From Streptomyces globisporus (GTDB lineage: Bacteria > Actinomycetota > Actinomycetes > Streptomycetales > Streptomycetaceae): a stretch of 64,000 bases of DNA. The translations under genes and the position numbers were made by a program. The stretch covers positions 310,001 to 374,000 of the forward strand of contig BMTG01000009.1 in NCBI GenBank assembly GCA_014649555.1, given 5' to 3'. Position 1 is the first letter of the stretch; each line of letters starts with the position of its first letter. Below the pieces are notes generated by a model that was not told the origin of the DNA, searched no databases, and saw only the letters and a program-made list of their open reading frames with translations. Positions 17,401 to 25,790 of this stretch are shown here, piece after piece.

Positions 17401-18204
17401 CACCTCGTGGCGTCCGACCCAGTCCGGATGCGGGAGTTCGCGCAGGCCCTGGGCGGCGAGCTGAAGCGGCGCGCCGAGCTGCTCGGCGATCTGGACTTCG
17501 CGGCCTGGCACGAGCGGCACGGGCAGCAGCAGGCTCAGCAGGAGACCGCCCCCCGCATCGTGGGCCAGCGGCCGCCGAGCGGTGCCGAGCGCCGGGGCGA
17601 TCTGGACTCCCCGGCCAGCGGCACCCTGCGGCTGCGCCCGGCCGCCGCCCGGTCAGCGGACCCGGGCCCGTCCCCGCTGCCCCGCCTCGTCGTCCTCGCC
17701 GACGACTTCGACGCGCTGGTCGCCCCCGCGCTCGGCTCCCCCGGCCGGCCCGCCGCCGGTTCGGTGGTGCGGGCGCTGGAGGCGGTGGCCCGGGACGGCG
17801 GACGGCTCGGGGTGCATCTGGTCGCCACCTCCGCGCGCCCCGACCGTACCGAGGACACCGAGCTGGCCCGGGGCGCCCGGCTGCGCATCGTGCTGGACGC
17901 CCCGGTGCTGCCGCCGTCCCCGGACGAACCGGCCCCGGGCCGGGGCAGGCTGGGGCACCCGGACGGCCGGGTGACGCCGTTCCAGGGCGGCAGGGTCACC
18001 GGCCGCATCCCGCGTACGGCGACGCTCCGTCCGACGGTCGTCCCGCTGGAGTGGGAGCGGATGGGCGATCCGCCGACCCGGCGCCCGGTCCGGGAACTGG
18101 GCAACGGGCCGACCGACCTCGCGCTGCTCGCCAGCGCCCTGGAGCGCGCGGCCCGTTCGGTGAACGCCGAACGGCTGCCCGCCCTGGTGCCGTTCACGGC
18201 CTGA
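14413..18204 (+). CDS. FHA domain plus FtsK/SpoIIIE-type ATPase, giant cytoplasmic protein
   Basis: 1263 residues from the ATG at 14413 (AGAAGGGA upstream). Residues 1-95 are ubiquitin-like (MQIRLTVLAPRSG). Residues about 98-190 are an FHA domain with IRIGRSADADVPL, SRLHC and GSTNGTSLDG, all the phosphothreonine-contact motifs. A long disordered linker contains two repeat zones (about 336-415, Gly/Ser/Tyr-rich; about 817-880, with a D-S-x-R-T-x-Y theme). An FtsK-like AAA part starts near residue 905 with Walker A GPPGSGRTE (about 940) and a Walker-B-like LVVLADDFDAL (about 1093). The layout recalls EssC/EccC-type ATPases of type VII secretion but has no visible membrane segments and no WXG100 genes nearby. 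Divergent from pkaA. The domain call is firm; the role is unknown. Confidence 0.85.
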   Translation: MQIRLTVLAPRSGQTPARSCDVLVTAPAGTALAAVASQLAAAVSGPESSQGGGAVVLFAGRDRLDGHRIALGEPPLVDGAVLSLQVPGDDEATDDAVPAQLHVVAGPDAGGVHLLHGGQIRIGRSADADVPLDDPDVSRLHCAVTVSDDGRVSVADLGSTNGTSLDGVEVRERPVRLAPGALLRLGESTLRLTSGSRPATLPTAPDGEGHLRVARAETGAAAPDRGTGAPSAARTPDHGGQAPGHAYGAPAAASFASSGGYGDPESSPAEASWPERAEAGPGAYAGDGAHVEEPTEAPAPRRGIGAWARRLKGGAKGEPAAGSEAGSGAASGERADAYGSARTPDARTAHGSSSYGTGAYDSGAQGSSPYGSDAYGTGTYSSGARGSGTSRPGSGARGSGGHDSRAHGSGGPGGSADPAGGPSGAGHLASPASPGSPFSALPSAPEGTWPDPAAVLLTALGPGPRLWERHPAHPEALVVRLGTTDRAEVPAVPVTVGLREAGSLGLAGPRARLAGLARATVAQLAALHSPFDLEIVLISTDRSRTPEERRREWSWLGWLPHLRPTHGQDCRLLLAYDREQAEVRAAELVRRLDEGPLGPGWPHLDRAAVAEAARAHTGPHTVVVLDGDPGTAFLRETTARLAGAGAAAGIHLICLAETPAASPTSPVAATYEAACRGSIAFRECGAVAMLSGDVATALRLLRTAGGQAAGHGTVAAVDAVSAAWAERFGRALAPLREEGSAALAGRPTTAALPPSARLLDELGLARATPASLMARWASTAEAQPGASVPRAAAASPPRADLDSPNSGRTLSAGPRVGPQRTAASPHHDSGRTPYPAAGAPDPERTPYPPLEARDSGRTSYPPLDTRDSERTPYLGAQRSGSESGAETRERGDSTASTAGSGGAVPATVHTGRPVLVLGAGPRGPLSVDLADEGPHLLIEGPPGSGRTELLRAVAASLASAARPDRLGILLVDGSGGEQGERGEGLLPCTELPHVFAHLVASDPVRMREFAQALGGELKRRAELLGDLDFAAWHERHGQQQAQQETAPRIVGQRPPSGAERRGDLDSPASGTLRLRPAAARSADPGPSPLPRLVVLADDFDALVAPALGSPGRPAAGSVVRALEAVARDGGRLGVHLVATSARPDRTEDTELARGARLRIVLDAPVLPPSPDEPAPGRGRLGHPDGRVTPFQGGRVTGRIPRTATLRPTVVPLEWERMGDPPTRRPVRELGNGPTDLALLASALERAARSVNAERLPALVPFTA

Positions 18205-18382
18205 GCCCGCCATGGGAACGACCCGGCCCCGGCCTCGCACGGCCGTCGCCGCAGACCCGCCCCCGGCTCCGGCCCGGCCACCGTCTCGACCCGCTCCTGC
18301 CCCTGCCCCGGCAGGCTTCCGACATGCCCTGACATGACGTCACGACGCGATCACGATCAGCAGGTTGAGGCCTCCGGCGGTA

Positions 18383-18411
18383 TTGCGGGGCCCGTGCGCC
18401 GGGCGTAGGAC
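18383..18411 (+). promoter_or_regulatory. Candidate promoter for the ABC importer operon
   Basis: TTGCGG at 18383-18388 and TAGGAC at 18406-18411 are 17 nt apart, close to the Streptomyces TTGACN/TAGNNT pattern, about 70 nt before the first gene. No operator repeat was recognised. Confidence 0.45.
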
Positions 18412-18479
18412 TGTGCGCACGGACGACGTGGTCCGGGCATGCGACGTGGCCGGCCGCGCAGGGAAGAAACGGGGCAGGA

Positions 18480-19844
18480 ATGCGCACAACCTTCTCGATA
18501 CGCAGGACCGCGGTCGTGTTCGCGGCGGTCGGCGCTCTGGCGCTCACCGGCTGCGGGGGCGACGGCGACGGCAAGAAGAAGCCGGGCGACGACTCCGGCA
18601 AGGGCACGGGCAGCGCGTCCACGGTCGACCTGCCGAAGCTGGACGGGGAGAAGGTCTCCGTCGCCGCGGTCTGGACCGGGCCCGAGCAGGCCAACTTCAC
18701 CAAGGTGCTGGACGAGTTCGAGAACCGTACGGGCGCGGACGTCACGTTCGTCCCGGCCCAGGACCCGATCATCAACTTCCTGGGCACCAAGATCGCGGGC
18801 AAGCAGCCGCCGGACGTGGCGATGATCCCGCAGGTCGGCGCGATCCAGCAGGCGGCCGCCAAGAAGTGGGCCAAGCCGGTCGGCCCCGAGGCGCGGGCCC
18901 AGCTCGGCCAGAACTACGCCGAGGTCTGGCAGGAGCTCGGCGCGGTCGACGGCACCCAGTACGGGGTGTACTTCAAGGCCGCCAACAAGTCCCTGATCTG
19001 GTACAACGCCGCCGCGTTCGACAACGCGGGGGCGAGCGAGCCGAAGACTTGGAAGGACTTCCTGACCACCGCCGAGACGGTGGGCGCCTCCGGCGTCACC
19101 CCGGTCTCGGTGGGCGGCGCGGATGGCTGGACGCTGACCGACTGGTTCGAGAACGTCTACCTCTCGCAGGCGGGCCCGGAGAAGTACGACCAGCTGGCGA
19201 AGCACGAGATCCCGTGGACCGACCCGTCCGTGAAGAACGCCCTGACCACGCTGGCCGAGCTGTTCGGGAAGCCGGAGCTGATCGCGGGCGGTGCGGACGG
19301 GGCGCTCCAGACCGAGTTCCCGGCCTCGGTGACGCAGACCTTCACCGGGGGCGACCAGCCCAAGGGCGCGATGGTCTTCGAGGGTGACTTCGTCGCCATC
19401 AACATCGCGCAGACCGAGGCGAAGATCGGTACGGACGCCAAGGTGTTCCCGTTCCCGGCGGTCGGCGCGGACTCGCCCGTGGTGACCGGCGGCGACGCGG
19501 CGGTGGCACTGAAGGACAGCAAGGGCGCGCAGGCGCTGCTGACCTGGCTGGCATCGGCGGACGCGGCGAAGATCTGGGCCGAGGCGGGCGGGTTCATCTC
19601 CCCGAACAAGGGCCTGGACCTGAAGGCGTACCCGAACGAGGTGCAGCGCACGATGGCGCAGGCGCTGATCGACGCGGGCGACGACGTCCGGTTCGACATG
19701 TCCGACCAGGCCCCGCAGTCGTTCGGCGGGACGCCCGGGGCGGGCGAGTGGAAGATTCTCCAGGACTTCCTGAAGAACCCGAAGGACATCGCGGGGACCC
19801 AGAAAAAGCTGGAGTCCGAAGCGGTCAAGGCGTACAAGAGCTGA
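18480..19844 (+). CDS. ABC transporter sugar-binding lipoprotein
   Basis: 454 residues. The signal peptide ends in lipobox LTGC with Cys-25 as the lipid attachment site. The mature part is an extracellular solute-binding protein of the family used by carbohydrate importers (GPEQANFTKVLDEFENRTG at the start; GGDAAVALKDSKGAQALLTWL later). First gene of a three-gene operon with two MalF/MalG-like permeases, so it delivers a carbohydrate, probably an oligosaccharide, to the membrane complex. The exact sugar cannot be told from sequence. Confidence 0.92.
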   Translation: MRTTFSIRRTAVVFAAVGALALTGCGGDGDGKKKPGDDSGKGTGSASTVDLPKLDGEKVSVAAVWTGPEQANFTKVLDEFENRTGADVTFVPAQDPIINFLGTKIAGKQPPDVAMIPQVGAIQQAAAKKWAKPVGPEARAQLGQNYAEVWQELGAVDGTQYGVYFKAANKSLIWYNAAAFDNAGASEPKTWKDFLTTAETVGASGVTPVSVGGADGWTLTDWFENVYLSQAGPEKYDQLAKHEIPWTDPSVKNALTTLAELFGKPELIAGGADGALQTEFPASVTQTFTGGDQPKGAMVFEGDFVAINIAQTEAKIGTDAKVFPFPAVGADSPVVTGGDAAVALKDSKGAQALLTWLASADAAKIWAEAGGFISPNKGLDLKAYPNEVQRTMAQALIDAGDDVRFDMSDQAPQSFGGTPGAGEWKILQDFLKNPKDIAGTQKKLESEAVKAYKS

Positions 19845-19848
19845 CGGC

Positions 19849-21231
19849 GTGACGACAGCGACCGCGGGGGGCGCCGGTGCGGCGCCCCCCGCCGACGACA
19901 CGAGTCCGCGCCCGTCCCCCGACCCGAAGAAGCCCGGCCGTAGCGTGACCGGCACCCGCAGGGTCGTCGCGGCGGTGTTCCTGCTGCCCGCGCTGGTGCT
20001 GCTGGGTGCGTTGGTGCTCTATCCGATCGGGTATTCGGTCTACCGGTCGTTCTTCGACCAGGCCGGTACGAGCTTCGCCGGTTTCGACAACTACGAGGCG
20101 CTGTTCACCGACGACACGATCCTCACGGCGGTGAAGAACAACGCGATCTGGGTGGTCTTCGCCCCGACGGTCGCCACCGCGCTGGGGCTGATCTTCGCGG
20201 TGCTGACCGAACGGATCCGCTGGGGCACCGCGTTCAAGCTGATCGTCTTCATGCCGATGGCGATCTCGATGCTGGCGGCGGGCATCATCTTCCGACTGGT
20301 GTACGACCAGGCTCCCGAGCGCGGGGTGGCCAACGCGGTGGCGGTGAGCGTGCACGACACGTTCAACGAGTCCGCGGGCTACCCGAAGGCCCGCCCGCTG
20401 CCCGTCCATCCCCTGGAGAAGGCGGCCGGCGGGGCGTTCGTCTCCAAGGAGCCGATCCGGGCCGGCGAGCCGCTGCGGGTGCCGCTGGTCGGTGTGGCCC
20501 CGGCGAAGATGCCGGGCGACGCGCGGCCGGCCGAGGGCGCCCCGGCGGCCTCCGGTGACGCGATCTCCGGCACGGCCTGGCTGGACTTCACCCGGGGCGG
20601 CGGCGGGAAGCCGAACGTCGTCGACCCGAAGGAGCTGGGGCTCAAGGGCCTGAAGATCGAGGCGGTGAAGGACGGCAAGGTCGTCGCCACCGCCACAGCG
20701 GGAGCGGACGGGGTGTTCAGCCTGCCCGCCTCCGCGGACGGGGCCCAACTGCGGCTGCCCGCCGACAACTTCCGCGAGCCGTACAACGGCGTCGACTGGC
20801 TCGGCCCGTCCCTCGTAACTCCCGGGATCATCGGCAGTTACGTGTGGATGTGGGCCGGGTTCGCGATGGTGCTGATCGCCGCCGGTCTCGCCGGTCTGCC
20901 GCGCGAACTGCTGGAGGCGGCCCGGGTGGACGGGGCCAACGAGTGGCAGGTGTTCCGCCGGATCACGGTGCCGATGCTGGCGCCGGTGCTGGCGGTGGTC
21001 CTGGTGACGCTGATGATCAATGTGCTGAAGGTCTTCGACCTGGTGTTCATCATCGCGCCGGGCTCCTCCCAGGACGACGCGAACGTCCTGGCGCTCCAGC
21101 TGTACCGGTCCTCGTTCGGCACGGACGCGGACCTGGGGATCGGCAGCGCGATCGCGGTGCTTCTGCTGCTGCTGGTGATCCCGGTGATGCTGGTCAACAT
21201 CCGCCGGATCCGGAAGGAGGGACGGCGATGA
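19849..21231 (+). CDS. Sugar ABC transporter permease (MalF-like) with inserted extracytoplasmic domain
   Basis: 460 residues, about 150 more than usual. The GTG at 19849 begins 4 nt after the previous stop. Three membrane segments (TM3 ends RLVYDQ, near residue 151) are followed by a hydrophilic insert of about 160 residues (about 157-317). TM4 (GIIGSYVWMWAGFAMVLIAA), the ATPase-docking EAA loop (EAARVDGANEWQVFRRITVP), TM5 and TM6 complete the core. By membrane topology the insert lies outside, between TM3 and TM4. Its second half (GLKGLKIEAVKDGKVVATAT then DGVFSLP) looks like a carboxypeptidase-regulatory/Cna-B beta-sandwich. E. coli MalF also has an extra loop (P2) that grips its binding protein; this one appears unrelated in sequence. 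Confidence 0.9.
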   Translation: MTTATAGGAGAAPPADDTSPRPSPDPKKPGRSVTGTRRVVAAVFLLPALVLLGALVLYPIGYSVYRSFFDQAGTSFAGFDNYEALFTDDTILTAVKNNAIWVVFAPTVATALGLIFAVLTERIRWGTAFKLIVFMPMAISMLAAGIIFRLVYDQAPERGVANAVAVSVHDTFNESAGYPKARPLPVHPLEKAAGGAFVSKEPIRAGEPLRVPLVGVAPAKMPGDARPAEGAPAASGDAISGTAWLDFTRGGGGKPNVVDPKELGLKGLKIEAVKDGKVVATATAGADGVFSLPASADGAQLRLPADNFREPYNGVDWLGPSLVTPGIIGSYVWMWAGFAMVLIAAGLAGLPRELLEAARVDGANEWQVFRRITVPMLAPVLAVVLVTLMINVLKVFDLVFIIAPGSSQDDANVLALQLYRSSFGTDADLGIGSAIAVLLLLLVIPVMLVNIRRIRKEGRR

Positions 21232-22190
21232 GCAGCGCACCGGAGAGGAACAGCGCACCGGACGTGAACACCGCCCGTATCGGCCGCCAGAAGGCGGTCT
21301 CCCGGAAGACGGGTGGCACCCCCGAAGCGCCCAAGGCCGAGCAGTCCCTCGGAGCGAGGATCGCCGCCCGGGCGGGTGGCGGGGTGATGCGGGTCTTCCT
21401 GGTCCTGGTCGCCCTGTTCTGGCTGATGCCCACGATCGGTCTGCTGCTGTCCTCGCTGCGCGGTCCGCAGGACATCGCGGCGACCGGCTGGTGGAAGATC
21501 TTCACCGCCCCGTCCGAGCTGACCTTCGAGAACTACCAGCGGCTGCTGGACAATGCGACGATCACCGGCTCGCTCGGCAGCACCATCATGATCACCGTGC
21601 CGTCCACGGTGCTGGTCGTGCTGATCGGGTCGTTCGCCGGATACGCCTTCGCCTGGATGGAGTTCCCCGGCCGGGACTGGCTGTTCCTGCTGGTCGTCGG
21701 GTTGCTCGTGGTGCCGGTGCAGGTCGCGCTGATCCCGGTCTCCGAACTGTTCGGCACCATCGGGATCTTCGAGACGACGCTCGGGGTGGTGCTGTTCCAC
21801 ACGGCGTTCGGCCTGCCGTTCGCGATCTTCCTGCTCCGGAACTTCTTCGCGGAGATCCCCCGCGAACTGCTGGAGGCCGCCCGGCTCGACGGGGCGGGCG
21901 AGATCCGGCTCTTCACCCGGGTCGTGATGCCGCTCGGCGGTCCGGCCATCGCCTCGCTCGGGATCTTCCAGTTCCTGTGGGTGTGGAACGACATGCTGGT
22001 CGCGCTGATCTTCGCGGACTCCGAGTCGCCGCCGATCACCGTGGCGCTCCAGCAGCAGGTACGCCAGTTCGGCAACAACATCGATGTGCTCGCGCCCGGC
22101 GCGTTCGTGTCGATGGTGATCCCGCTGGCGGTGTTCTTCGCCTTCCAGCGGCAGTTCGTCTCCGGCGTGATGGCGGGCGCGGTCAAGTAG
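21228..22190 (+). CDS. Sugar ABC transporter permease (MalG-like)
   Basis: 320 residues. Its ATG overlaps the previous stop (ATGA at 21228-21231) and is preceded by GGAAGGAGGG, so the two permeases are translationally coupled. An N-terminal cytoplasmic extension of about 45 residues is followed by six membrane segments and the EAA loop EAARLDGAGEIRLFTRVVMP. It pairs with the MalF-like permease. No ATP-binding subunit is encoded in the operon; in Streptomyces such importers usually share one ATPase, MsiK, encoded elsewhere (established for several sugars, inferred here). Confidence 0.93.
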   Translation: MSSAPERNSAPDVNTARIGRQKAVSRKTGGTPEAPKAEQSLGARIAARAGGGVMRVFLVLVALFWLMPTIGLLLSSLRGPQDIAATGWWKIFTAPSELTFENYQRLLDNATITGSLGSTIMITVPSTVLVVLIGSFAGYAFAWMEFPGRDWLFLLVVGLLVVPVQVALIPVSELFGTIGIFETTLGVVLFHTAFGLPFAIFLLRNFFAEIPRELLEAARLDGAGEIRLFTRVVMPLGGPAIASLGIFQFLWVWNDMLVALIFADSESPPITVALQQQVRQFGNNIDVLAPGAFVSMVIPLAVFFAFQRQFVSGVMAGAVK

Positions 22191-22258
22191 CCCGCACCGC
22201 ACGGCTGTACGCCCTCGAAGGCGCGCCGCCGAAAACGCACGGCCGTACGTCAACACGG

Positions 22259-22288
22259 AGCGGCCCGGTTCCCCGGAACCGGGCCGCT
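22259..22288. terminator. Terminator of the ABC importer operon
   Basis: A perfect 13-bp stem (22259-22271 with 22276-22288) and a 4-nt loop, about 70 nt after the last permease gene and 106 nt before the next gene. Confidence 0.8.
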
Positions 22289-22394
22289 TCGGCGTCCGGG
22301 TCCCCCGATTGCCACGTCCGGCGTAACCCTGTCATTCCATCCGACGTTTGCGCTCTGCCTGGATTTCAGCGAACGATCGACCCATGGATGTGTA

Positions 22395-24623
22395 GTGCCC
22401 CGGTTCTCCGTCATCGTGCCCGCCTTCCGGGTCCAGGCGTATCTGCACGCGTGTCTGGATTCCGTGCTGGCCCAGTCCTTCAAGGACTACGAGATCATCG
22501 TGGTCGACGACTGCTCCCCCGACGCCTGCGGACCGATCGCCGACGAGTACGCCCGCCGGGACCACCGTGTCACCGCACTGCACCTGCCCCGCAACATCGG
22601 CCTCGGCCCGGCCCGCAACGCCGGGATGGGCCGGGCGGCCGGCGACTACCTGATCTTCCTCGACGGCGACGACACCCTGCTGCCGGATGCCCTCCAGACC
22701 ATCTCCGACCGCATCGACACGACCGGCGAACCCGACGTCCTGATGTACGACTACGCCCGTACGTACTGGACCGGCCGCAGCGTCCGCAACGTCCTGGCCG
22801 CCCATCTCGACGAGAGCGGCCCCGAGCGCTTCCGGCTCACCGACCGCCCCGAGCTGCTGCAACTCCTCATGGTCGTCTGGAACAAGGCGTACCGCCGCGC
22901 GTTCGTCGAGGCCGAGGGATTCACCTTCCCCCCCGGCTACTACGAGGACACCCCCTGGACCTACCCGGTCCTGATGGCGGCCGATTCGATCGCGGTCCTC
23001 GACGCGGTCTGCGTCTCCTACCGGCAGCGGCGGCGCGGCAACATCCTCTCCACCACCAGCGAGAAGCACTTCGACGTCTTCGACCAGTACGACCGGGTCT
23101 TCGCCTTCATCGACTCCCGCCCCGAACTCGCCCTGTGGCGGCCGGTGATGTTCCGCCGCATGCTGGACCACTTCTCGGCACTGTTCGCCTCCCGGGACCG
23201 GCTTCCCCCGCACAGCCGCGCCGCGTTCTTCCGCCGGGCGACCGCCTCCTGCCGCCGCTACCACGCCCCCGGCGCCCCGGCCCCCCGCCGCGCGCTGCTG
23301 CGGCACGGCCTGATGCACCTCGGCGCGCGACGCACCTACCGGGCCCTGTCGGAGGCCCAGCGCCTCGGCGGCCGGCTGCGGAAAGGAGCGGCGGCCCTGC
23401 GCCGGGCGGTGCGGGGCGCGGCCCTGCGGGCGCACTACCGCATCCAGGTGCGGCTGCCGCTGCGCACCCGGGACGCGGTGTTCACGACGCGGGGCGGCGG
23501 GTACGCGGGCAGCCCGGCGGCGATCGAGGCGAAGGTCCGCGAGCTGGCGCCGGGGCTGCGGACGGCCTGGATCTGCCGCCCCGCCGACGCCCACACCGTG
23601 CCGACCGGTACCCGGCATCTCGCGCCCGGCACCTTCGCCCACCGGACCGCCCTGGCCCGCTCGGCGTATCTGGTGAACGAAGGCCCCTTCGACCGGGGGC
23701 TGGTCAAACGGCGGGGCCAGATCCTGCTGCAGACGCACGAGGGCACGCCGCTGCGGACCGTGGGCACCGATCTGCTGGACCGGCCCGCCGCCGCCCGGGG
23801 CACCGACTTCGACGAGCTGCTGCGCCAGGTCGACACCTGGGACTTCTCCCTCTCGGCCAACCCGCACTCCACCCTCGTACGGGAGCGGGCCTATCCGTCC
23901 GCGTACACGACGCTGGAGTACGGCTCGCCGCGCAACGACGTCTACCACCGCACCGGTCCGGCCGATGTGGCGCGGCTGCGCGAGACGCTGGGCATCCCCG
24001 AGGGCAGCACGGCCCTGCTGTACGCGCCCGTCTCCCGCGACTACCGGCGGGTCCAGCGGCCCTCCCTCGACCTGGAGCGGCTGGTCCGGGTCCTGGGCCC
24101 GCAGTTCGTGATCCTGGCCCGGGCGCCGCGCCCCGCCGGTCCGGGGGGCCGGGGCCGGGCGCCGCATCCCCGGATCATCGACGTGAGCGCCCACCGGTCC
24201 GTGGAGACGCTGGCGCTCGCCTCGGACGCCCTGCTCACCGACTACGCCTCGCTGATGTTCGACTACGTCAACCTGGACCGCCCCGTGGTGCTGCACCTCG
24301 ACGACATCGAGGCGTACGAGGCGGCCCGGGGCACGTACTTCGACATCACGGCGTTCCCGCCCGGCGTCGTCGCCCGGAGCCAGGACGAGCTGTTCGACAT
24401 CTTCGCCACGGACCACTGGCGGGGCTCCCGCTCGGCGCAGCTGCGGACCGCGTTCCGGGCCCGGTTCTGTCCGTACGACGACGGGTACGCCGCCGAGCGG
24501 GTGGTGCGGCGGGTCTTCCTCGGGGAGACGGACGGGCTGCCCCGGCCGGTGCCGTTCTCGGCCCGCCGGACACCCGCGGCCCTGCCCGCGCAGGACGGGG
24601 CCGGAGCGGCCGTCGGGGGCTGA
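22395..24623 (+). CDS. GT2 glycosyltransferase fused to CDP-glycerol glycerophosphotransferase-like domain
   Basis: 742 residues from the GTG at 22395. Residues 1-230 are a GT2 (GT-A) domain with FSVIVPAFRVQAYLHACLDS, the nucleotide-binding VVDDCS and the metal motif FLDGDDT. Residues about 350-720 are a TagF/TagB-type glycerophosphotransferase domain with PHSTLVRERAYP, YGSPRNDVY, LLYAPVSRDYR, LLTDYASLMFDYVNLDRPVV and RGTYFDI. In the active-site block the usual HGTP reads THEGTP, so the normal histidine position is Glu with His one place earlier. The enzyme probably adds sugar and glycerol- or polyol-phosphate units to a wall polymer. It is convergent with the next operon (24-nt gap). Confidence 0.85.
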   Translation: MPRFSVIVPAFRVQAYLHACLDSVLAQSFKDYEIIVVDDCSPDACGPIADEYARRDHRVTALHLPRNIGLGPARNAGMGRAAGDYLIFLDGDDTLLPDALQTISDRIDTTGEPDVLMYDYARTYWTGRSVRNVLAAHLDESGPERFRLTDRPELLQLLMVVWNKAYRRAFVEAEGFTFPPGYYEDTPWTYPVLMAADSIAVLDAVCVSYRQRRRGNILSTTSEKHFDVFDQYDRVFAFIDSRPELALWRPVMFRRMLDHFSALFASRDRLPPHSRAAFFRRATASCRRYHAPGAPAPRRALLRHGLMHLGARRTYRALSEAQRLGGRLRKGAAALRRAVRGAALRAHYRIQVRLPLRTRDAVFTTRGGGYAGSPAAIEAKVRELAPGLRTAWICRPADAHTVPTGTRHLAPGTFAHRTALARSAYLVNEGPFDRGLVKRRGQILLQTHEGTPLRTVGTDLLDRPAAARGTDFDELLRQVDTWDFSLSANPHSTLVRERAYPSAYTTLEYGSPRNDVYHRTGPADVARLRETLGIPEGSTALLYAPVSRDYRRVQRPSLDLERLVRVLGPQFVILARAPRPAGPGGRGRAPHPRIIDVSAHRSVETLALASDALLTDYASLMFDYVNLDRPVVLHLDDIEAYEAARGTYFDITAFPPGVVARSQDELFDIFATDHWRGSRSAQLRTAFRARFCPYDDGYAAERVVRRVFLGETDGLPRPVPFSARRTPAALPAQDGAGAAVGG

Positions 24624-24647
24624 CCCGGCCCGTTCGGCGGGATCCGC

Positions 24648-25790
24648 TCAGCGTTCCAGGAACGCGAACAGCTCCTCCCAGCGGCGCAGGGTCTCCGGCT
24701 CGGAGAACCGCTGGACGCCGGAGCGGGCCCGCGCGCCCATCGCGTCGCGCAGCCGGGGATTGCCGGTGAGCCGCAGCAGCCGGTCGGCGAGGGCGGCGAC
24801 GTCCCCGGCGGGGGCCAGGAGCCCGTCCTCACCGTCCCGGACGATCTCGCGGACCCCGGGTGCACAGTCGAAGGCGGCACACGGCACACCGCTCGCCATC
24901 GCCTCGAGCAGCGCCAGCGGGAAGCCCTCGCCCCGGGAGGACTGGACGAAGACGGAGGCGTCCGCGAGAGCCCGCTCCACGTCGTCGGTGCGGCCCATCC
25001 ACTCCACGGAGCCGTCGAGGCCGAGGCCCGTGCCCTGTGCCTTCAGCGCGGCCTCGTCCTCGCCCGCCCCGTACACGCGCAGCCGCCAGTCGGGGCGGGC
25101 GGGGGCGACCAGGGCCCAGGTGTCCAGCAGCAGGTCGATGCCCTTCTGGTCGCTGAGCCGGCCGATGCTGGCGACGGTCTTCGCGGTGCGCGGGGAGGGC
25201 ACGAGCGGCAGCCGGGAGAGGGCGTTGGGCAGGAAGCCGACGTTGTTCATACCGTCCCCGGCCCACCGGTCGGCGTCCTCCTCGGTGAGGACGAGCCAGT
25301 GGTCGAGGTCCTTGTAGTGGTTCTTGATCCAGCGGTAGCGGTGGCTCGCGCGGGAGTAGTCGTAGGACTCGTGGCTCATCCCGATGACGCGCAGCCCGGT
25401 GGTGTCGGCCTCCCCGACCCACTCCATCGCCCAGACCTGGGTGACGATGACGACCGCGCCGGGCCGGGCGGTGGCGAAGAGCTCCGAGAGCCGCCCGACG
25501 GCCTGCTTCTTGGCGGCGACGCGGGCGGCCTCCCGGCGCCGGGAGGGGATGCGGAAGCGGTCGCGGACGCCGTGGGGAGTCCAGGGGGTCGGGGGGTGGG
25601 CGGGGTAGAGGGCGGTGACGGGGTGTTCGGGCTGCCGGGGCAGCGTCATCTTGAGGTCGGAGGCGTGGACGCCGACGGTGTGGACCCGGTGACCCTGGTC
25701 CGCGAAGAGGCGGGCGGTCTGGTGCATCCAGGCGGTGACGCCGCCGAGTTCGTCGGTGCTGTTGGAGACGATGAAGATGTCGCGGCTCAT
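24648..25790 (-). CDS. GT4-family glycosyltransferase
   Basis: 380 residues. The two-Rossmann GT-B layout is clear: N-terminal SNSTDELGGVTAWMHQTARL, central VASIGRLSDQKGIDLLLDTW and the donor-binding E-x7-E block GEGFPLALLEAMASGVP, followed by CAPGVREIV. It transfers a sugar from an NDP donor, probably onto the wall glycopolymer or its lipid carrier. The ATG at 25790 overlaps the stop of the upstream gene (ATGA), so it is the last gene of a translationally coupled trio. Confidence 0.9.
   Translation of the reverse strand: MSRDIFIVSNSTDELGGVTAWMHQTARLFADQGHRVHTVGVHASDLKMTLPRQPEHPVTALYPAHPPTPWTPHGVRDRFRIPSRRREAARVAAKKQAVGRLSELFATARPGAVVIVTQVWAMEWVGEADTTGLRVIGMSHESYDYSRASHRYRWIKNHYKDLDHWLVLTEEDADRWAGDGMNNVGFLPNALSRLPLVPSPRTAKTVASIGRLSDQKGIDLLLDTWALVAPARPDWRLRVYGAGEDEAALKAQGTGLGLDGSVEWMGRTDDVERALADASVFVQSSRGEGFPLALLEAMASGVPCAAFDCAPGVREIVRDGEDGLLAPAGDVAALADRLLRLTGNPRLRDAMGARARSGVQRFSEPETLRRWEELFAFLER

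Noticed and set aside
22395-24623. Antibiotic glycosyltransferase or macrolide cluster suggested by the GT and TylF-like genes
   Set aside because: No polyketide, peptide-synthetase or deoxysugar genes are present; the phosphotransferases and TagGH-type exporter point to a wall polymer.
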